A stretch of DNA of 64,000 nucleotides from Pogonophryne albipinna (GCA_028583405.1 CM053249.1:35354628-35418627), one strand, 5' to 3'. Positions 1 to 10,700 are shown, numbered from the stretch's first letter. Numbers and translations are program-made. Notes: generated from the sequence alone by a model not told the origin.

Positions 1-253
1 GTTGCTCTCCGTCAGAATTGCACCCCTGTCAGACGAGACATATATACCACGTGATGACACATTAGGCTCGTGTTGTGTTCAAGGACCATGACCGTTGCCA
101 GGAAAAACAGGCACTCGCTTGTTTAATTATTTTGCGGTCTAGATTTCTTTAATTTTTTTCTTTTTTGCGTGTGTTTATAAATTACCTCGAGGGCCACACC
201 AAATGGTCTCGCGGGCCGTATACGGCCCGGGGGCCGGAGGTTCCCCACCCCTG
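1..253. mobile_element. hAT (Charlie-like) terminal segment
   Basis: The last 60 bases are rich in GGGCCG/CGGCCC and end in GGTTCCCCACCCCTG, the reverse complement of a Charlie-type hAT terminus; the opposite terminus of the same type starts at 3974. Bases 1-150 are near-identical to 7745-7890, so both belong to one family. The end at 253 abuts L1 ORF2 sequence, so this hAT inserted into the endonuclease domain of the L1 at 254-2497. Its other end lies left of the window. Confidence 0.75.
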
Positions 254-272
254 GACTAGATGAATCAAATTG

Positions 273-908
273 TTATCGAGTAAAAGTGTGGTGCCTGTGC
301 GAGAAGAAGGAAAATGCTCTACTTTGCGGGTTAATAAATCTCCAGGGGTCTGAGAGTCCTAATCGTGATGCATTGTGCAGTACTACCTTGGCCGAATTGG
401 AGAGAGTGGCTTGTGTGAGCGATGACCTGTCGAGACTCACGTCCTCGACCAAATTCCAGTCACCAGCCATAATAATACGATGGTTGTCGGCGTTGGGAAT
501 TTGAGCAAAGAGATTCACAAAAAAATTACCATCATCCCAATTGGGAGCGTAGATAGAAGCTAGTATCACTGGTGTGTTCTGTAGCATGCCCGAAACTATG
601 ACATAACGACCATTAGGATCTGATATCGAATTTGTCAATTCAAATCTGACATTCTTGTGAATAATAATTGCTGCCCCTCTGGCTTTGTGGGAGAATTTTG
701 AGTGGAACAAGTGACTCCTCCATGCCCTTTTAATACGAAGGGTATCAGAAGATTTAAAATGAGTTTCCTGCAGCAATATGACATCCCCATTCAGATGTTG
801 CAGCCGTGTCATTACCTTACCAATCTTAGTAGCGTTGTTCATGCCCTTAGTATTCCAGGAAATCAGGCGCACTCCTCTACCTGTCGTTGTCATGGCAGAC
901 ACCATCAA
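273..908 (-). pseudogene. L1-type ORF2 endonuclease domain (N-terminal fragment)
   Basis: The 211-residue frame starts like L1 ORF2 endonucleases, with LISWNTKGMNN near residue 15. It carries the catalytic-Glu motif LLQETHF near residue 48, the SIYAPNW motif near 118, and AGDWN with catalytic Asp/Asn near 148. These are steps of the exonuclease III-like fold that nicks target DNA for target-primed reverse transcription. The frame stops just before the conserved IDY...IS motif; a small deletion leaves remnants of that motif out of frame between the stop and the hAT end. It cannot make a working ORF2 protein here. Confidence 0.85.
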
Positions 909-1503
909 GGAAGTTCTTCAAAGACAAGTTTACCTGGACAAACACTGTCTTGCATACACAGGAGAAAGAGAAGAGAGGACGACGAAAAATAATAATAGTA
1001 ATGATAATAACAAAAACAAAACAAAAAACCCAACAAAAAAAAACATGTGGCCATACCTATAGCTAAACCCAAAATGCACAGCATAATCAAGCACTCTGGC
1101 TTAGATCTATGTAATTACACTAACGCTTGTAATTACACTAACACTAGTCTTCCGGGGACCTAGTCCCTATCTAAACAGTAAACCATCCCCATATTATCCC
1201 ACACAGAACAAGTGGATGGGTAAGTGAATAGGAAATTGTCAAATATTATGCAGATAAATCTATGCAAATACCAAACCACAGACAACAGAACACACATACA
1301 ATTTAGTGCAGTAAAAGTAAATACAATGTATTTTATCCATACAGATAAATGAGACATAATAGGAAATAAAATAAAGTGCAAAAGAAATGTCTGTCTGCGT
1401 GTTAACGGCATAATTAGAACCCATGTGAACTAATAGGTCAGACAAGTTACTTAGGTAGCCAGTAAGGCTAGTAAATTGGGCTAATGTTACCAAACCGCAG
1501 CAG
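909..1503 (-). other. L1 inter-ORF region
   Basis: About 600 bases separate ORF1 and ORF2 of the minus-strand L1. They hold an A-rich run on the plus strand (990-1045) and a short tandem duplication of GTAATTACACTAAC near 1115-1143. I see no convincing coding frame. Confidence 0.4.
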
Positions 1504-2308
1504 TCAGGCGGAGGAGGAGGCATGAGAGCCGGTACCAGATCGGTTAGCTGCAATAAAGTCCTTGTCCTCAGAAACGGAGGAAAGTCTCTTCCTGGCCCCA
1601 TCCTTCAGTGTGATGTTAAGCCTCGCAGGGAAAAGTAGTGCGGGCTTGAAGCCCCGTTGGTAAAGTTCAGACATCACCTCTTGGTATTCCCTGCGCTGCT
1701 CCACTATCAGAAGGATAATCCTCGTAGATTGCAATGGGGGTCCCACGGTACTGCAGCTTGCCTCTCTTAGCTCTGGCCTCACGGATGATCTTATCTTTCT
1801 GCTGGAATCTGTGGAGCCTGATGACCACGGGTCTCGGTCTCTGACCCGGTCCTGGCTTGTTGGAGAGTGTACGGTGCGCTCTGTCGCACTCCGGTGGAGA
1901 CTCAAAAACGCTGTCACCAAGGACCTCAGCCAGAAGTTCAGAAAAGAAGGTGGAGGGGTGAGGCCCTTCGATGGACTCAGGTAGACCAATGATCCTGATA
2001 TTGTTACGGCGGCTGCGAGACTCGAGGTCCGTCAACTTAGCTTGTAGCTTGGTATTATTCTCAGCTAGCATAGCACACATCGATTCCAAACTTTGTATGC
2101 GTCCGTCTTGTTCGTTAGCGTTGGATTCAAGCGAATTAATTGAGTGGGTATGATCGGAGACTGTGGTTTGAATGCAGTCTAGCTTGGCTTCGAGCGTAGA
2201 TATAGTAGCCTTGAAATCAGCAGAGATAGCATTCCGGTGTTGTTCCAGTTGGTTAGCCAAGGCCGCCATGTTGAAGTCACCGCCATTTGCCGCCGGCACG
2301 GTAGACAT
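1504..2308 (-). pseudogene. L1-type ORF1 (coiled coil plus RRM), frameshifted
   Basis: The likely start is the Met at 2308 (MSTVPAANGG); an upstream in-frame Met at 2491 is also open. From the longer start, residues about 75-165 are a heptad-rich coiled coil, then comes RRNNIRIIGLPES, the start of the RNA-recognition motif typical of L1/Tx1 ORF1, followed by a basic C-terminal domain. A one-base frameshift near 1705-1710 moves the C-terminal part (IVEQRREYQEVMSELY...) into another frame, where it stays open to 1504. In intact elements ORF1p is an RNA-binding trimer that packages the LINE transcript. Confidence 0.85.
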
Positions 2309-2497
2309 TCTTGGTAGACATTCTTGCCCGATCTCTGCTGCTTGGAAGCCAAAATCCAGCACCAGAGTGTTCAGAGAGGAATAATTATCCACCTGGAGAT
2401 GGCCAAAGGCAAAACTATGGGGATTTAAAATAGTCAATGAATAAAAGTTACGGGAGCTAGATTCAACACTGCCTACTCCATCTTGCCCCACCGGAAG

Positions 2498-2561
2498 TCA
2501 TATTACTTTAAAAAAAAAAGTAATATGTAATATATTACTTTTTTTTAGTAACGACCCCATC
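2498..2561. mobile_element. hAT terminus (ends CATCTCTG)
   Basis: This segment matches the right ends of the hAT copies at 10380-10443 and 32626-32689, including the AGTAACGACC block and terminal CATCTCTG. It separates the L1 5' end from a gypsy gag frame, so the order of events was gag, then hAT insertion, then L1 insertion into the hAT. Confidence 0.75.
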
Positions 2562-2562
2562 T

Positions 2563-3085
2563 CTGGTTGTACCGGACAAACTGCTTTAGCTCTGTGCGTA
2601 GGGAAGAATCACAAACGTGTTGGTCTCTCAGTAGCACATCCTTATTTAGAAGACCAAAAGGGGCCTTTTTGGCAACTTTATCCATCAGAAACATTAGTGC
2701 ATGAGAAAATTCTTGCTGCTTCCTTGAAAATAACTCTTCCTGCAAGGACACATAGGATCTTGTGCACTCACATTTCCTGTAGTATATCCAACACTTTAAC
2801 TGTGACCTGTACTTAACCTCTTCTCTAGCCTCACCCTCTAAGTGGTCGTACATAAAAAGTGCTTGTTCACTTGATGACATATGCCGAGTACGAACACAAG
2901 CTTCGACTTCTTCAATTCACTCAACAATACTTAAACCGGTCCTACCCCTGAACATTGGGCACTTCCTGTCTCTGGGAAAATACACCATTCTCTCTGGTCC
3001 AGGTGCATAGACAGAAGGCTGTCTAGGGGCAGAAGAACTTGCAGATGCAGCACTGGTCTCAGGCTGGTTGACCTCCCGCTCGTGC
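2563..3085 (-). pseudogene. Ty3/gypsy gag fragment
   Basis: The minus-strand frame contains MSSSEQALFMYDHLEGEARE and LRTELKQFVR, a pattern I recognise from gag proteins of fish gypsy elements. Sequence upstream of the Met at 2880 continues the same protein (PMFRGRTGLSIVE) but a TGA replaces the expected Trp codon. The C-terminal end is cut by the hAT terminus at 2561. No protease, RT or integrase is joined to it. Confidence 0.7.
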
Positions 3086-3573
3086 CCCTACAGCATATAA
3101 ATTAACTAAACCAACTGGGATACAAATAAAGAAAAAACACGTCTCTGCCCCTCAGTTAACGAACCTGTGTCCTAGTTTACTGTCTGTTTGTGTTTATATC
3201 CTGGGGTGCAAGCCCCCAGATGGCGTTGTTGGTCCTTTATCCCTTATTTTAGTATATTATTAATATTTACAAACACACCACCCCGCCACACATGCTTGTC
3301 ATCTGAAAGCTCTACTGGATCCTGTTCAATTTCACTATTCTGGGAAACATTTGGGACATGTTGAACTACAACAGCCAGATCATAGTCTGATCCATGTTGG
3401 GGTTCTCTGCATTTGTGTGCATCAAATGTTGAATAAACACTAGTTTGAACTTACTAAATGTATTTAATGTTACCTTAATTTAACCAGGATAGGTCTCATT
3501 GAGATTACAAATATTTGTCTAAAAGGACATGGCACTATTTATTGCCGTCAAAGATGCCCTCTTAAACTATCAT
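3086..3573. other. Unassigned, possible gypsy leader/LTR remnant
   Basis: Non-coding. A stretch near 3200-3235 (GGGGTGCAAGCCCCCAGATG) resembles leader sequence upstream of fish gypsy gag, which would suit the minus-strand gag next to it. The rest is AT-rich with no clear structure. Confidence 0.25.
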
Positions 3574-3574
3574 G

Positions 3575-3795
3575 CTAAATGCACTTTTTGATGTTTTTTA
3601 TACATAAACATGTGTCCCCGGTGTGTCAGGGAACTCACGCAGCGTCAGAAAATACAACCCTCTCTCTTTTCCTCCGTACCCAAATCTCTAAAAACGGGGG
3701 TGCAACGGAGCTGATCCAGATTTGCGGCGAGTTGACATCATGTTGGCAATGCAGACCCACAGCACTATCAGAAACGTTGCTATCACAGTGATGCA
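3575..3795 (+). repeat. Dispersed DNA-transposon-like repeat, copy 1
   Basis: This segment (AATGCACTTTTTGATG... ACCCAAATCTCTAAAAACGG) is about 85-90% similar by eye to 10487-10660. The second copy starts with AAAGGGGACCTATCATACAA, which resembles the end of a teleost DNA transposon. Its superfamily is not clear from sequence alone. Confidence 0.5.
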
Positions 3796-3973
3796 AACAC
3801 AGGTATGTTGAAAAAAGAGAGAACTATTCAAAGCAGAAAAAAAACAGCGTAATATACCATCTGACAAAGGCCTGTGCTATAATGCTTCAATTAACTGGCT
3901 ATTCTTTATAATATACTCAGACCAATAGGAGACAGAGATGTTATAAATCAAGGGTTTTTATTATTATTTACAG

Positions 3974-4265
3974 CAGGGGTGGGGAACCTTTTTCCTTTCA
4001 ATTTTTACAACATCCTCCGAGGGCCGTACAAATTATTGAACTCAACCTCTGCTTAAAAATACTAAAATCACAGCCCATTCATTTCGCCTTTCTTTCATGT
4101 TGTGCAAAGAAAAAGCAACCTCTTAATCCAGATATCTTACCATGAATCGCGCATGCATGCACGTGCACGGTGTGGCATGACCACCAAAACAGAAAGACAT
4201 GGACACAAGATGTGTGCAAATGTATTTAGTATCCTATCCATGTGAACATGATTTAAGTGGGGGGG
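3974..4265 (+). mobile_element. hAT (Charlie-like) left end
   Basis: It starts CAGGGGTGGGGAACCT, the inverse of the terminus at 238-253. The sequence continues with typical spaced GGGCCG motifs. Its internal/right part appears to resume at about 7517-7920, after a nest of younger insertions. Confidence 0.7.
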
Positions 4266-4560
4266 GGGGGGGGGGGACCTAACCTCCTCTAGGGGGGTCC
4301 GGGGGCATGCTCCCCTGGGAAGATTTTTTTTTTAAATATTGAAGTTAAAAGCATCAATCTGGTGCACTTTGAGAGCAAAATTAAGAGATCGGATACATCT
4401 TACATAACCCATATGAAACAGAACTGTAAGCAAATTTTTCTTTTTGGATATTTTACAAATCACTCCCCTTTTAAACTCTATTCTTGTTATTTTTAACAAC
4501 TTTTTTGTTACTGTCATATAGTATTTTATACCTGTTTTTCATTTAGTCTCTAATGTCTCA
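4258..4560 (-). repeat. Fragment of the CAGGGGCGGACTGG hAT family (inverted)
   Basis: Positions 4276-4385 are the reverse complement of 7055-7170 inside the neighbouring hAT; both encode the same peptide tail FALKVHQIDAFNFNI. The segment starts next to a G homopolymer of about 19 bases (4258-4276). It is a second, partial copy of the same hAT family lying head to tail with the first. Confidence 0.6.
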
Positions 4561-4752
4561 TTAATAATGATCATATCAAGGTGTGCAGGGGCGGACTGGC
4601 CATTGGGAATACCGGGAGTTTCCCCGGTGGGCCGGTGCTGTGTGTGTTTTTTTTTTGCCTAAATCCTACCGGCCCACATTTGTAAGTGTTCCGGCCACTC
4701 CCTTTTTTTTTTTTGCTTACCTAAATCCTACCGGCCCACATTTGTAAGTGTT

Positions 4753-4810
4753 CCAGCCCAGCCCAGCCCAGCCCAGTGGGGTGTGGCCCACTGGGCTGGG
4801 CTGGGCTGGG
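4753..4810. other. GC-rich foldback
   Basis: A run of GCCCA repeats ending CCCAGTGGG (4753-4780) is followed, after a 6-base loop, by its reverse complement (4787-4810), giving about 24 paired bases. Confidence 0.75.
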
Positions 4811-5103
4811 CCGTTGTGATAGGCTACCTTTGTTCTATCTATCAGTTTCAATGGGTTGGCAGGGAAACGGGGTTCAGGGGGAGTGGCTGTACCCGTAGGA
4901 TAGAAAAGGGGGAAGTGACGTCTGACTCAGAGGTCGTGCGGCTGTGGAGAAGAACGTGTTGCCCACATTCTGTTACTGAGTTTAGGCTAGTTAGCTAGCA
5001 GGTTTATTGTTTTGGGTGCAGTCACTTTTGTCTCCACTTGCTGCTCAAATATATGTTGAAAGAAAAAGTAAATCTGTTTACAGTTCTGTTTTATATGGGT
5101 GTT

Positions 5104-5160
5104 GAAGAAGAAGAAGAAGAAGAAGAAGAAGAAGAAGAAGAAGAAGAAGAAGAAGAAGAA
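5104..5160. repeat. (GAA)n microsatellite
   Basis: About 19 tandem GAA units at the left edge of the SINE-like repeat. They give a poly-Glu frame that is not a gene. Confidence 0.9.
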
Positions 5161-5401
5161 TTGGGAGGGATGAAACCCTCTTTAATGGTCTCACATGCAG
5201 AGCACACAGCACACACAGTGAAATGTGTTCTCTGCTTTTAACCCATCCTAGCACCAGGAGTCTAGTACTAGGAGCAGTCGGCAGCTATTGTACAGTGCCC
5301 GGGGAGCAATGGGAGTGAGGGGGGAAGGGGGATGTCCGGTGCCTTGCTCAAGGGCACCACGGCAGGGCAGGAGGTGAACTGGGACCTCTCCAAGTAGTCC
5401 A
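5161..5401 (+). repeat. SINE-like fish interspersed repeat, left half
   Basis: The wording (TTTTAACCCATCCTAGCACC, then TGCCTTGCTCAAGGGCACC) matches an abundant teleost interspersed repeat that I know by sequence but cannot classify with certainty. It resumes at 6965 with GGACTTGAACCGGCGACCCT, so it was split by the hAT at 5402-6964. Confidence 0.55.
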
Positions 5402-5591
5402 CAGAGATGGGGACTCGAGTTTGTGACTCGGACTCGAGTCGCACTTAAGTCATACACACAGAGACTTCAGACTTGACTTGGACTCCTGCTCAAAAGACTT
5501 CGGACTCGACTTGGACTCGTGTTTTGGGACTCGTGAACAATCATTGTGTTTTCTATTTTTGGCGTATTAACATTAACATCATGGTAACACC

Positions 5592-5776
5592 ATGGCGACC
5601 GGCGGCACACCTGCAGCTGTACCGCTTGTAATTAGGTTCAACAATAAAAACTTCAAACAAAACGCCGGCGGCACCAACAAAAGGAGCGCACACTGCAAAG
5701 TCTGCAATATTAAAATCAAGGATGCTGGTGCAACAACGTCAAATTTCATCAGGCACTTGAAAACTCACCCGGAGAG
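5592..5776 (+). pseudogene. hAT transposase exon 1 with BED zinc finger
   Basis: The frame from the ATG at 5592 encodes about 62 residues. CKVCNIKIKDAG...SNFIRHLKTH (residues about 34-60) is the C-x2-C...H-x4-H pattern of a BED finger, the DNA-binding module at the N terminus of hAT transposases. A splice donor (GAGAG/GTCAGT) follows at 5777. No downstream hAT catalytic exons are present, so this is a remnant. Confidence 0.7.
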
Positions 5777-6484
5777 GTCAGTCACATTAACGCATATGGA
5801 CGGTTAGCAAACATGTTTAGCTCAGCATCAGCTATGTAATGTTAACTTAGCTTGCTACTAGCTTTGTAACTGAATATTTGAAAAGATGAGTGAATGTTTG
5901 CTTGTCACACTTGTTTGCGTTGAGTGGCGTTGACATCCAACTCTTGACATGACATAAAAAAGGTCGGTAACGTTAATCATTACGTTCCGCTGCCACCATC
6001 TACTGGCTAACGTTAAATCTGTCGGTTTATAGCCAGGTTACAGGTTTATTGTTGACCACGTAACGTTAATGTTACAGGTTTATCAGGTTACCATTACACT
6101 GGGTTTGAGTGAGAGGATAGAGGAATATGTTTATTTATAGTAGACTTAAAAGATGTAATTAGAGACCCAGTGTAATTAAACAATACGGTTGCAGAGGTCA
6201 CATTTTTTACATTTTTGTCCACTGGCCAAATGGCTAGCCTAGTGAATGTTGAAATGTTACCAGCCACTCAATAGATTGCCATTGTTATTTTTGGCTGGTG
6301 CGTGCAACATACAGTACCAGCCACTTGATGATTTACCAGCATTTGGCTGGTAAATGGTGTTAATGGTAGATATCTCTTTTGGAACAGGTCATGTTTTAAT
6401 ATCACCAGTTCAGTATATTTCAGATAATATTGCAGCAATAGTTTTTTAGTTGCAAATGGCACAGAACAAATGTTTACTTTTAAG

Positions 6485-6550
6485 TACTTTTAACACAGTT
6501 TCCCTGCGGGGGATTAATAAAGTATTTGTGATCCTGATTTCTGATTCTGA
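6485..6550 (+). repeat. LINE 3' tail fragment
   Basis: GGGGGATTAATAAAGTATTT followed by a degenerate GATTCT repeat is a typical 3' end of a fish LINE. A related tail lies at 61250-61310. Confidence 0.5.
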
Positions 6551-6964
6551 AGTGTTTTGCTTATAAGTTGTTTGCATTTAGCTAAAGTGTGATGTTTTTC
6601 CTCATATTGCATTGCAATAGCCTGTTTAAAGTGATCATATAACAAACAACTAATCAGTACTGATACTGTATGCTAATAGATATAGGAGTGATAATAATAC
6701 AGTAAATGCTTTGAATTTCTTAGATATAGCTGTGCAGTATTCTTAACAGACTGGATAGCAGCAGACAATAGAAGGCTTATTACAACCAGAAGAGACATGA
6801 GACTTTTATTTTTTAGAGACTTGAGACTTGACTTGGACTCGTGACCAAAGACTTGAGACTTGATCAAGTCTCACCCCACAAAGACTTGAGACTTGACTTG
6901 GACTCGTGACCAAAGACTTGAGACTTGACTTGGACTTGCAAAAAAAGACTTGTGAACATCTCTG

Positions 6965-7048
6965 CCACACTCCAAATGTAGGACTCGTCGGGGACTTGAA
7001 CCGGCGACCCTACGGCTCACAGTCCAAGCCCCTACTGACTGCCATAGA
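6965..7048 (+). repeat. SINE-like fish interspersed repeat, right half
   Basis: Continuation of 5161-5401 across the inserted hAT. GGGACTTGAACCGGCGACC is the recognisable part. Confidence 0.55.
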
Positions 7049-7516
7049 TTTAGTCCCTAATTTTGCTCTCAAAGTGCACCAGATTGATGCATTTAACTTC
7101 AACATTTAAAAAAAAATCTTCCTGGGGGAGCTTGCCCCCGGACCCCCCTAGAGGAGGTGAGGTCCACCACCTGCCCACACCCCCTGTTAAATTGTCTCAC
7201 CCACATTGAGGATGATTCCTACGCCCATGTTTTATTCCATGTGTCAAGTCAGGCAAATTGGGTCAAAATGTTATTGCATTAATGATCTGTTAACATTAAA
7301 ATCACTAAATATATGCTGTAACTATTTTTGCTCTAGGCAACTCAAGGGCTAAGGTAATGTGATTACTATATGAATTGTCCAAAATAACATTAAATGCATA
7401 GGGTTTTTTGTAAAGTAACATACTTTCGTCGGCGGCCGGCCGATACATGCCGCGCATTAAGTGGGCCTGTCTGTCAATTAATCCCCTGGCCACTTTTTCC
7501 CCCCAGTCCGCCCCTG

Positions 7517-7920
7517 AACGTGTGCCTAACCTCACTGAGCTGAGGTTATTTGAGCCTCTCAGGAGAGCTCTCTTCCACCTGGTTGTAGAAAAGCTCTTTA
7601 AATTTGTTAGCATAGCTAGCTAACCAGATGCTAATAACAACAGATCGCCACTGTGCTTACAGCTAAAGACACAGCCACGCAAACACTGCGGCATGTGTAC
7701 GGCTCCTTCTGGGTACTGCAATATTTGAAGAGCTGGTGCGGTGTTCCGGTGCTCTCCGTCAGCACTCCTTTCAGACGAGACATATACCACGTGAAGACAC
7801 GTTACGCTCGTGTTGTGTTCAAGGAACCTGTCCTTGGCCTGGAAAAACAGGCACTCGCTTGTTTAATTATTTTGCGGTCTAGATTTCTTCTTCTTTTTTG
7901 AAGTGAAAAGTTGTCTGACT
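7517..7920 (+). mobile_element. Outer hAT, internal/right part
   Basis: Positions 7745-7890 repeat 1-150 nearly base for base (CGTGTTGTGTTCAAGGA, CAGGCACTCGCTTGTTTAAT). This is the continuation of the hAT beginning at 3974. The terminal block seen at 200-253 is not present here, so the right end is lost or interrupted near 7920. Confidence 0.55.
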
Positions 7921-9720
7921 TCAAACCCCCCCCCCCCCAAAAACAATAACTCTTTGGTTCTCCACGAATTACACAAGTCACCCAAATCAGCGTTAAAAAA
8001 GCGGGAGGCGCCGAAAAGCGACTAATTTGCATCACTGTATCAGAAACAATGCCCGACTGTTTTGGGTGTAATATGGTCGGTGTTTACATTAGCATTGCTA
8101 ACACTCAGAGCTAACCTGTACTGGAGAGCATACTTGCCAACCCCTGAAACCTCAGAAATCGGGAGCATTTCAAAACCACCGTGGGGGGGGGGGGTGCTAG
8201 TGGATCGCCGGAGCTGTATTAGTCTAACATTAACATGCTTATTGTAGTTGTAAGTGCATGTTTATGATATAAATAATTAATAATTATTTAATTAGTTATT
8301 TATATAGTTAATTTAATAAGTTATATAGCTTTTTTTTGTGTTCAAATGCCCTCAGCTTATTTTTTGGAATGTTTATGATGAACATTAAAGTGCATTACAT
8401 TTGCATCATTTTATACTTTTTTGTATAGTATTATTTCTTTGAGAAAGGCAATAAAAACTGGGGACATTTTGAAAAAGCGACATTTGTTAATACAATATTT
8501 TGCTAAAGTAATCAAATTATTAATTCCAAATTCAGTTTTTGAAAGCTACATTTTATATTATCATATGTCAAGACCGAAAAGGTTCTTATCTTTCTAATAA
8601 AATTGTTTGAATACTTGAAAAATATGTATAAAAATGTATTATCTAAAAAACTCAATCCATTTATAAGTAAGGACGGCTCTTGTGGAATAATCACAGAATA
8701 CAAAAGCATGCCTTTAATTAAAACAATCATTAGTAAAGTAAAGTAAGTTACGTGAGGCGTTTCCACAGCCATATTTCATCACGTTGGAGAGGGACAAAAA
8801 GTACTTATTGGTTTAAATCTAGACAACGGCCAATCATAAACGAGTAGGGGTGTAATCAATTAGATTTGGCGTTACTGGGACACGGTACGCCCACTTCCTA
8901 AAATGTCTCCGCGAGTGAGAGCAGGCCAGAGTTTCACGAGTGCAGGAGACCAAGGAGAGCTCATGTAGATGCTGCACATGCTCAAGGCATGTTTCTCCCC
9001 TGCTATGGAGTCAGATTTGGGTCAATATCAGGGTTGCCAACTTTGGGTACCTGGCTGGAGTGAGATTTTGATATCATGGGTTTAATTACACATATGCGCA
9101 CTAAATGACTGCTATCATGTCAGCAGCGGGACCTTAGCAAACGATAGCTGGGGATTCTGGGTAGTGTAGTGTCTTCTGCCATCCTTTACTCAGAAAAAAT
9201 ATTTGTTTCTCCGAATCGAAGGGGAAAAATACAAAAGCATTGCACACAATTTAAACCAATCAATGTTGTGTAATTAACAAGGATAATCTGGTGTTTTTTA
9301 GTCGATGAGTAGTGCAGATATCACTGTAAAATCAATCGACAGTAAGGGGAATACTTACTTCCGGGTGTACAATTCTCCGTTATCCAATGGGAATGGACGC
9401 TCACATTGCCTTTAAGGGCAGCCGACACAAACGAATGCCGTGCTTCCATGAGCGCCAAATCCCGCCACAGATGGGAATACATTGCAATCAGTTGAAAGCT
9501 ATTTGCGTCCCTTTATGAAGCTGAAGGAGCCTAGGAGCGTCACAACTGCACGCCACGGGACCCTGACCAAACGTCGCTCCTGGACGATTATGGAGTGAGA
9601 GTGTGTTGCAGGAGCAGTCTCCCCGGGAGGAAGGAGAGCAACCCGGCCGCAGTCGAAGACGAAGTCCTCAGCAGGTGTTGAGTTATCCCCGGGAAGCAGG
9701 AGAGGCCAGACAGGTTCCGG
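7921..9720. other. Unassigned non-coding stretch
   Basis: Mixed AT-rich sequence with C and G homopolymers (7926-7939, 8185-8194). A segment near 8128-8170 (ACTTGCCAACCCCTGAAACC, then AATCGGGAG) resembles a known vertebrate DNA-transposon motif. No open frame looks like a protein I know. Confidence 0.3.
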
Positions 9721-9721
9721 A

Positions 9722-9865
9722 GCGCGCCACCCACGGGCCGATGGCAGCATGAGCGACGTCCGAAACCGCAGAGGCGAGTCGGGGTCCAGGAGTGCGCCAC
9801 CGAGGCGCCGATGAAAACGTGAGTGGCGTCTGGAACCGCCGTCGAGGTGGTGAAAAAGGTGAGTG
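9722..9865 (+). repeat. Two imperfect tandem units, CpG-rich
   Basis: Units starting GCGCCACCCACGGGCCGATG (about 9724) and GCGCCACCGAGGCGCCGATG (about 9791) are about 70% similar. They sit just upstream of the BED exon at 9976 and may belong to the 5' leader of that hAT. Minus-strand frames across them are shadows of this repeat. Confidence 0.45.
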
Positions 9866-10443
9866 TCCACACGAGGTCAACCGGCTGGTCGAACCTCCTC
9901 TTCCGCCGCAGGTTTATATGTACGTAATCTACGCGACTTGCGCGTCCACATCTCCACGTGCAGTGCTGCATAAACATGGCTGAGTCAGCGATAACTTTCG
10001 AGGGGTGGAGGTATGCCCATTATTTTGAGTTTGTCCGAATAATAGACAGGAATGTGACGGTGAGGTGCAAACTGTGTCCAGGCCAGAAGCTGTTATCCAC
10101 TGCTGTAAACACCACGTCAAACCTCAACAAACACCTGCAAAGAACACATGCTAAGGTGAAGCTAACGCACACGCTATTTGTTGTGTGTTTATATAACGTA
10201 GTCTGTTCTTCTTCTCTGTCTTCCGTTTGTTGCCTGTTTTGAATGACGAATACACACTACTGCCGCCTGCTGGTAAGGAGAGTTATTGCCACTCACGAAT
10301 GCGCAGTTCGTACGTGCTCGGCGAGTAAAGTAACGAGTAAAGTAACGAGTTACTTTATGTAGAGAGTAACGAAGTAGTGTAATATATTGCTTTTTATGTA
10401 ATATGTAATATATTACATTTTTTTAGTAACGACCCCATCTCTG
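9866..10443 (+). mobile_element. BED-finger hAT remnant, 5' exon plus right terminus
   Basis: It has a BED-finger exon (9976-10155), a short intron-like stretch, and the right end (10320-10443) ending CATCTCTG. Positions 10115-10320 match 32108-32300 in another copy. The left terminus is not clear; the start given is arbitrary. Confidence 0.65.
9976..10155 (+). pseudogene. hAT transposase exon 1 (ZBED-like)
   Basis: The Met at 9976 starts MAESAITFEGWRYAHYFEF. A BED finger follows: CKLCPGQ near residue 33 and SNLNKHLQRTH near residue 49, giving the two Cys and two His ligands. It ends at a splice donor (CTAAG/GTGAAG) at 10156. An upstream in-frame Met at 9958 is possible but does not fit the family. 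All downstream exons encoding the RNase H-like core and dimerisation domain are missing. Confidence 0.7.
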
Positions 10444-10464
10444 GTCACCACAACGGTATGTTTA

Positions 10465-10700
10465 AACTAAAGGGGACCTATCATACAAAATGCACTTTTG
10501 TACGTCTTTTATACATGAATATGTGTCCCCGGTGTTCCAAGGAACTCACCAAGTGTCAGAAAACACAACCCTCTCTATTTTCCTCCATACCCAAATCTCT
10601 AAAAAAGGGGCTGCAACGGATCTGATACAGACTGATCCAGATTTGAACACTTTACTGACGTCAGTAAAGTGGCGCTACGGCTATTGGTCAATTCTCCACC
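10465..10700 (+). repeat. Dispersed DNA-transposon-like repeat, copy 2
   Basis: See copy 1 at 3575. This copy keeps the presumed left end AAAGGGGACCTATCATACAA after TTTAAACT. Confidence 0.5.

Larger units (their letters stand above)
254..2497 (-). mobile_element. L1/Tx1-type LINE, 3' part missing
   Basis: A minus-strand non-LTR retrotransposon with a coiled-coil ORF1 followed by an apurinic endonuclease ORF2. The 5' end is near 2497, where it meets a hAT terminus. The element breaks off inside the endonuclease at 254, where a hAT end begins, so the reverse transcriptase should lie left of the window if it survives. Losing the 3' part is the reverse of ordinary 5' truncation and fits a later insertion. 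Confidence 0.8.
5402..6964 (+). mobile_element. BED-finger hAT, internally deleted
   Basis: Ends are CAGAGATGGGGACTCG and GTGAACATCTCTG, with many subterminal copies of GACTTGGACTCG and GAGACTTGA, the repeats a hAT transposase would bind. The 5' coding exon (BED finger) is retained at 5592-5776; the catalytic region is gone. A short LINE tail sits at about 6490-6550. I could not find a clean 8-bp duplication; flanks share only CCA. Confidence 0.75.
4586..7516 (+). mobile_element. hAT element with 8-bp target duplication, carrying nested insertions
   Basis: Left end CAGGGGCGGACTGG and right end CCAGTCCGCCCCTG are perfect inverted repeats. Flanks are AAGGTGTG (4578-4585) and AACGTGTG (7517-7524), a 7-of-8 target duplication as expected for hAT. 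Inside are a 75-bp direct repeat, a GC-rich foldback (4753-4810), and an inserted SINE-like repeat that itself holds another hAT (5402-6964). No transposase reading frame of its own remains. Confidence 0.85.

Noticed and set aside
5038..5241. Glu-rich 67-codon ORF
   Set aside because: It is the (GAA)n microsatellite.
8128..9060. A DNA transposon bounded by TTGCCAAC words at 8128 and 9034
   Set aside because: The two words are in the same orientation, so they are not terminal inverted repeats.
9499..9983. Overlapping minus-strand frames of 65-129 codons
   Set aside because: They shadow a CpG-rich tandem segment; several frames are open at once and none has a recognisable domain.
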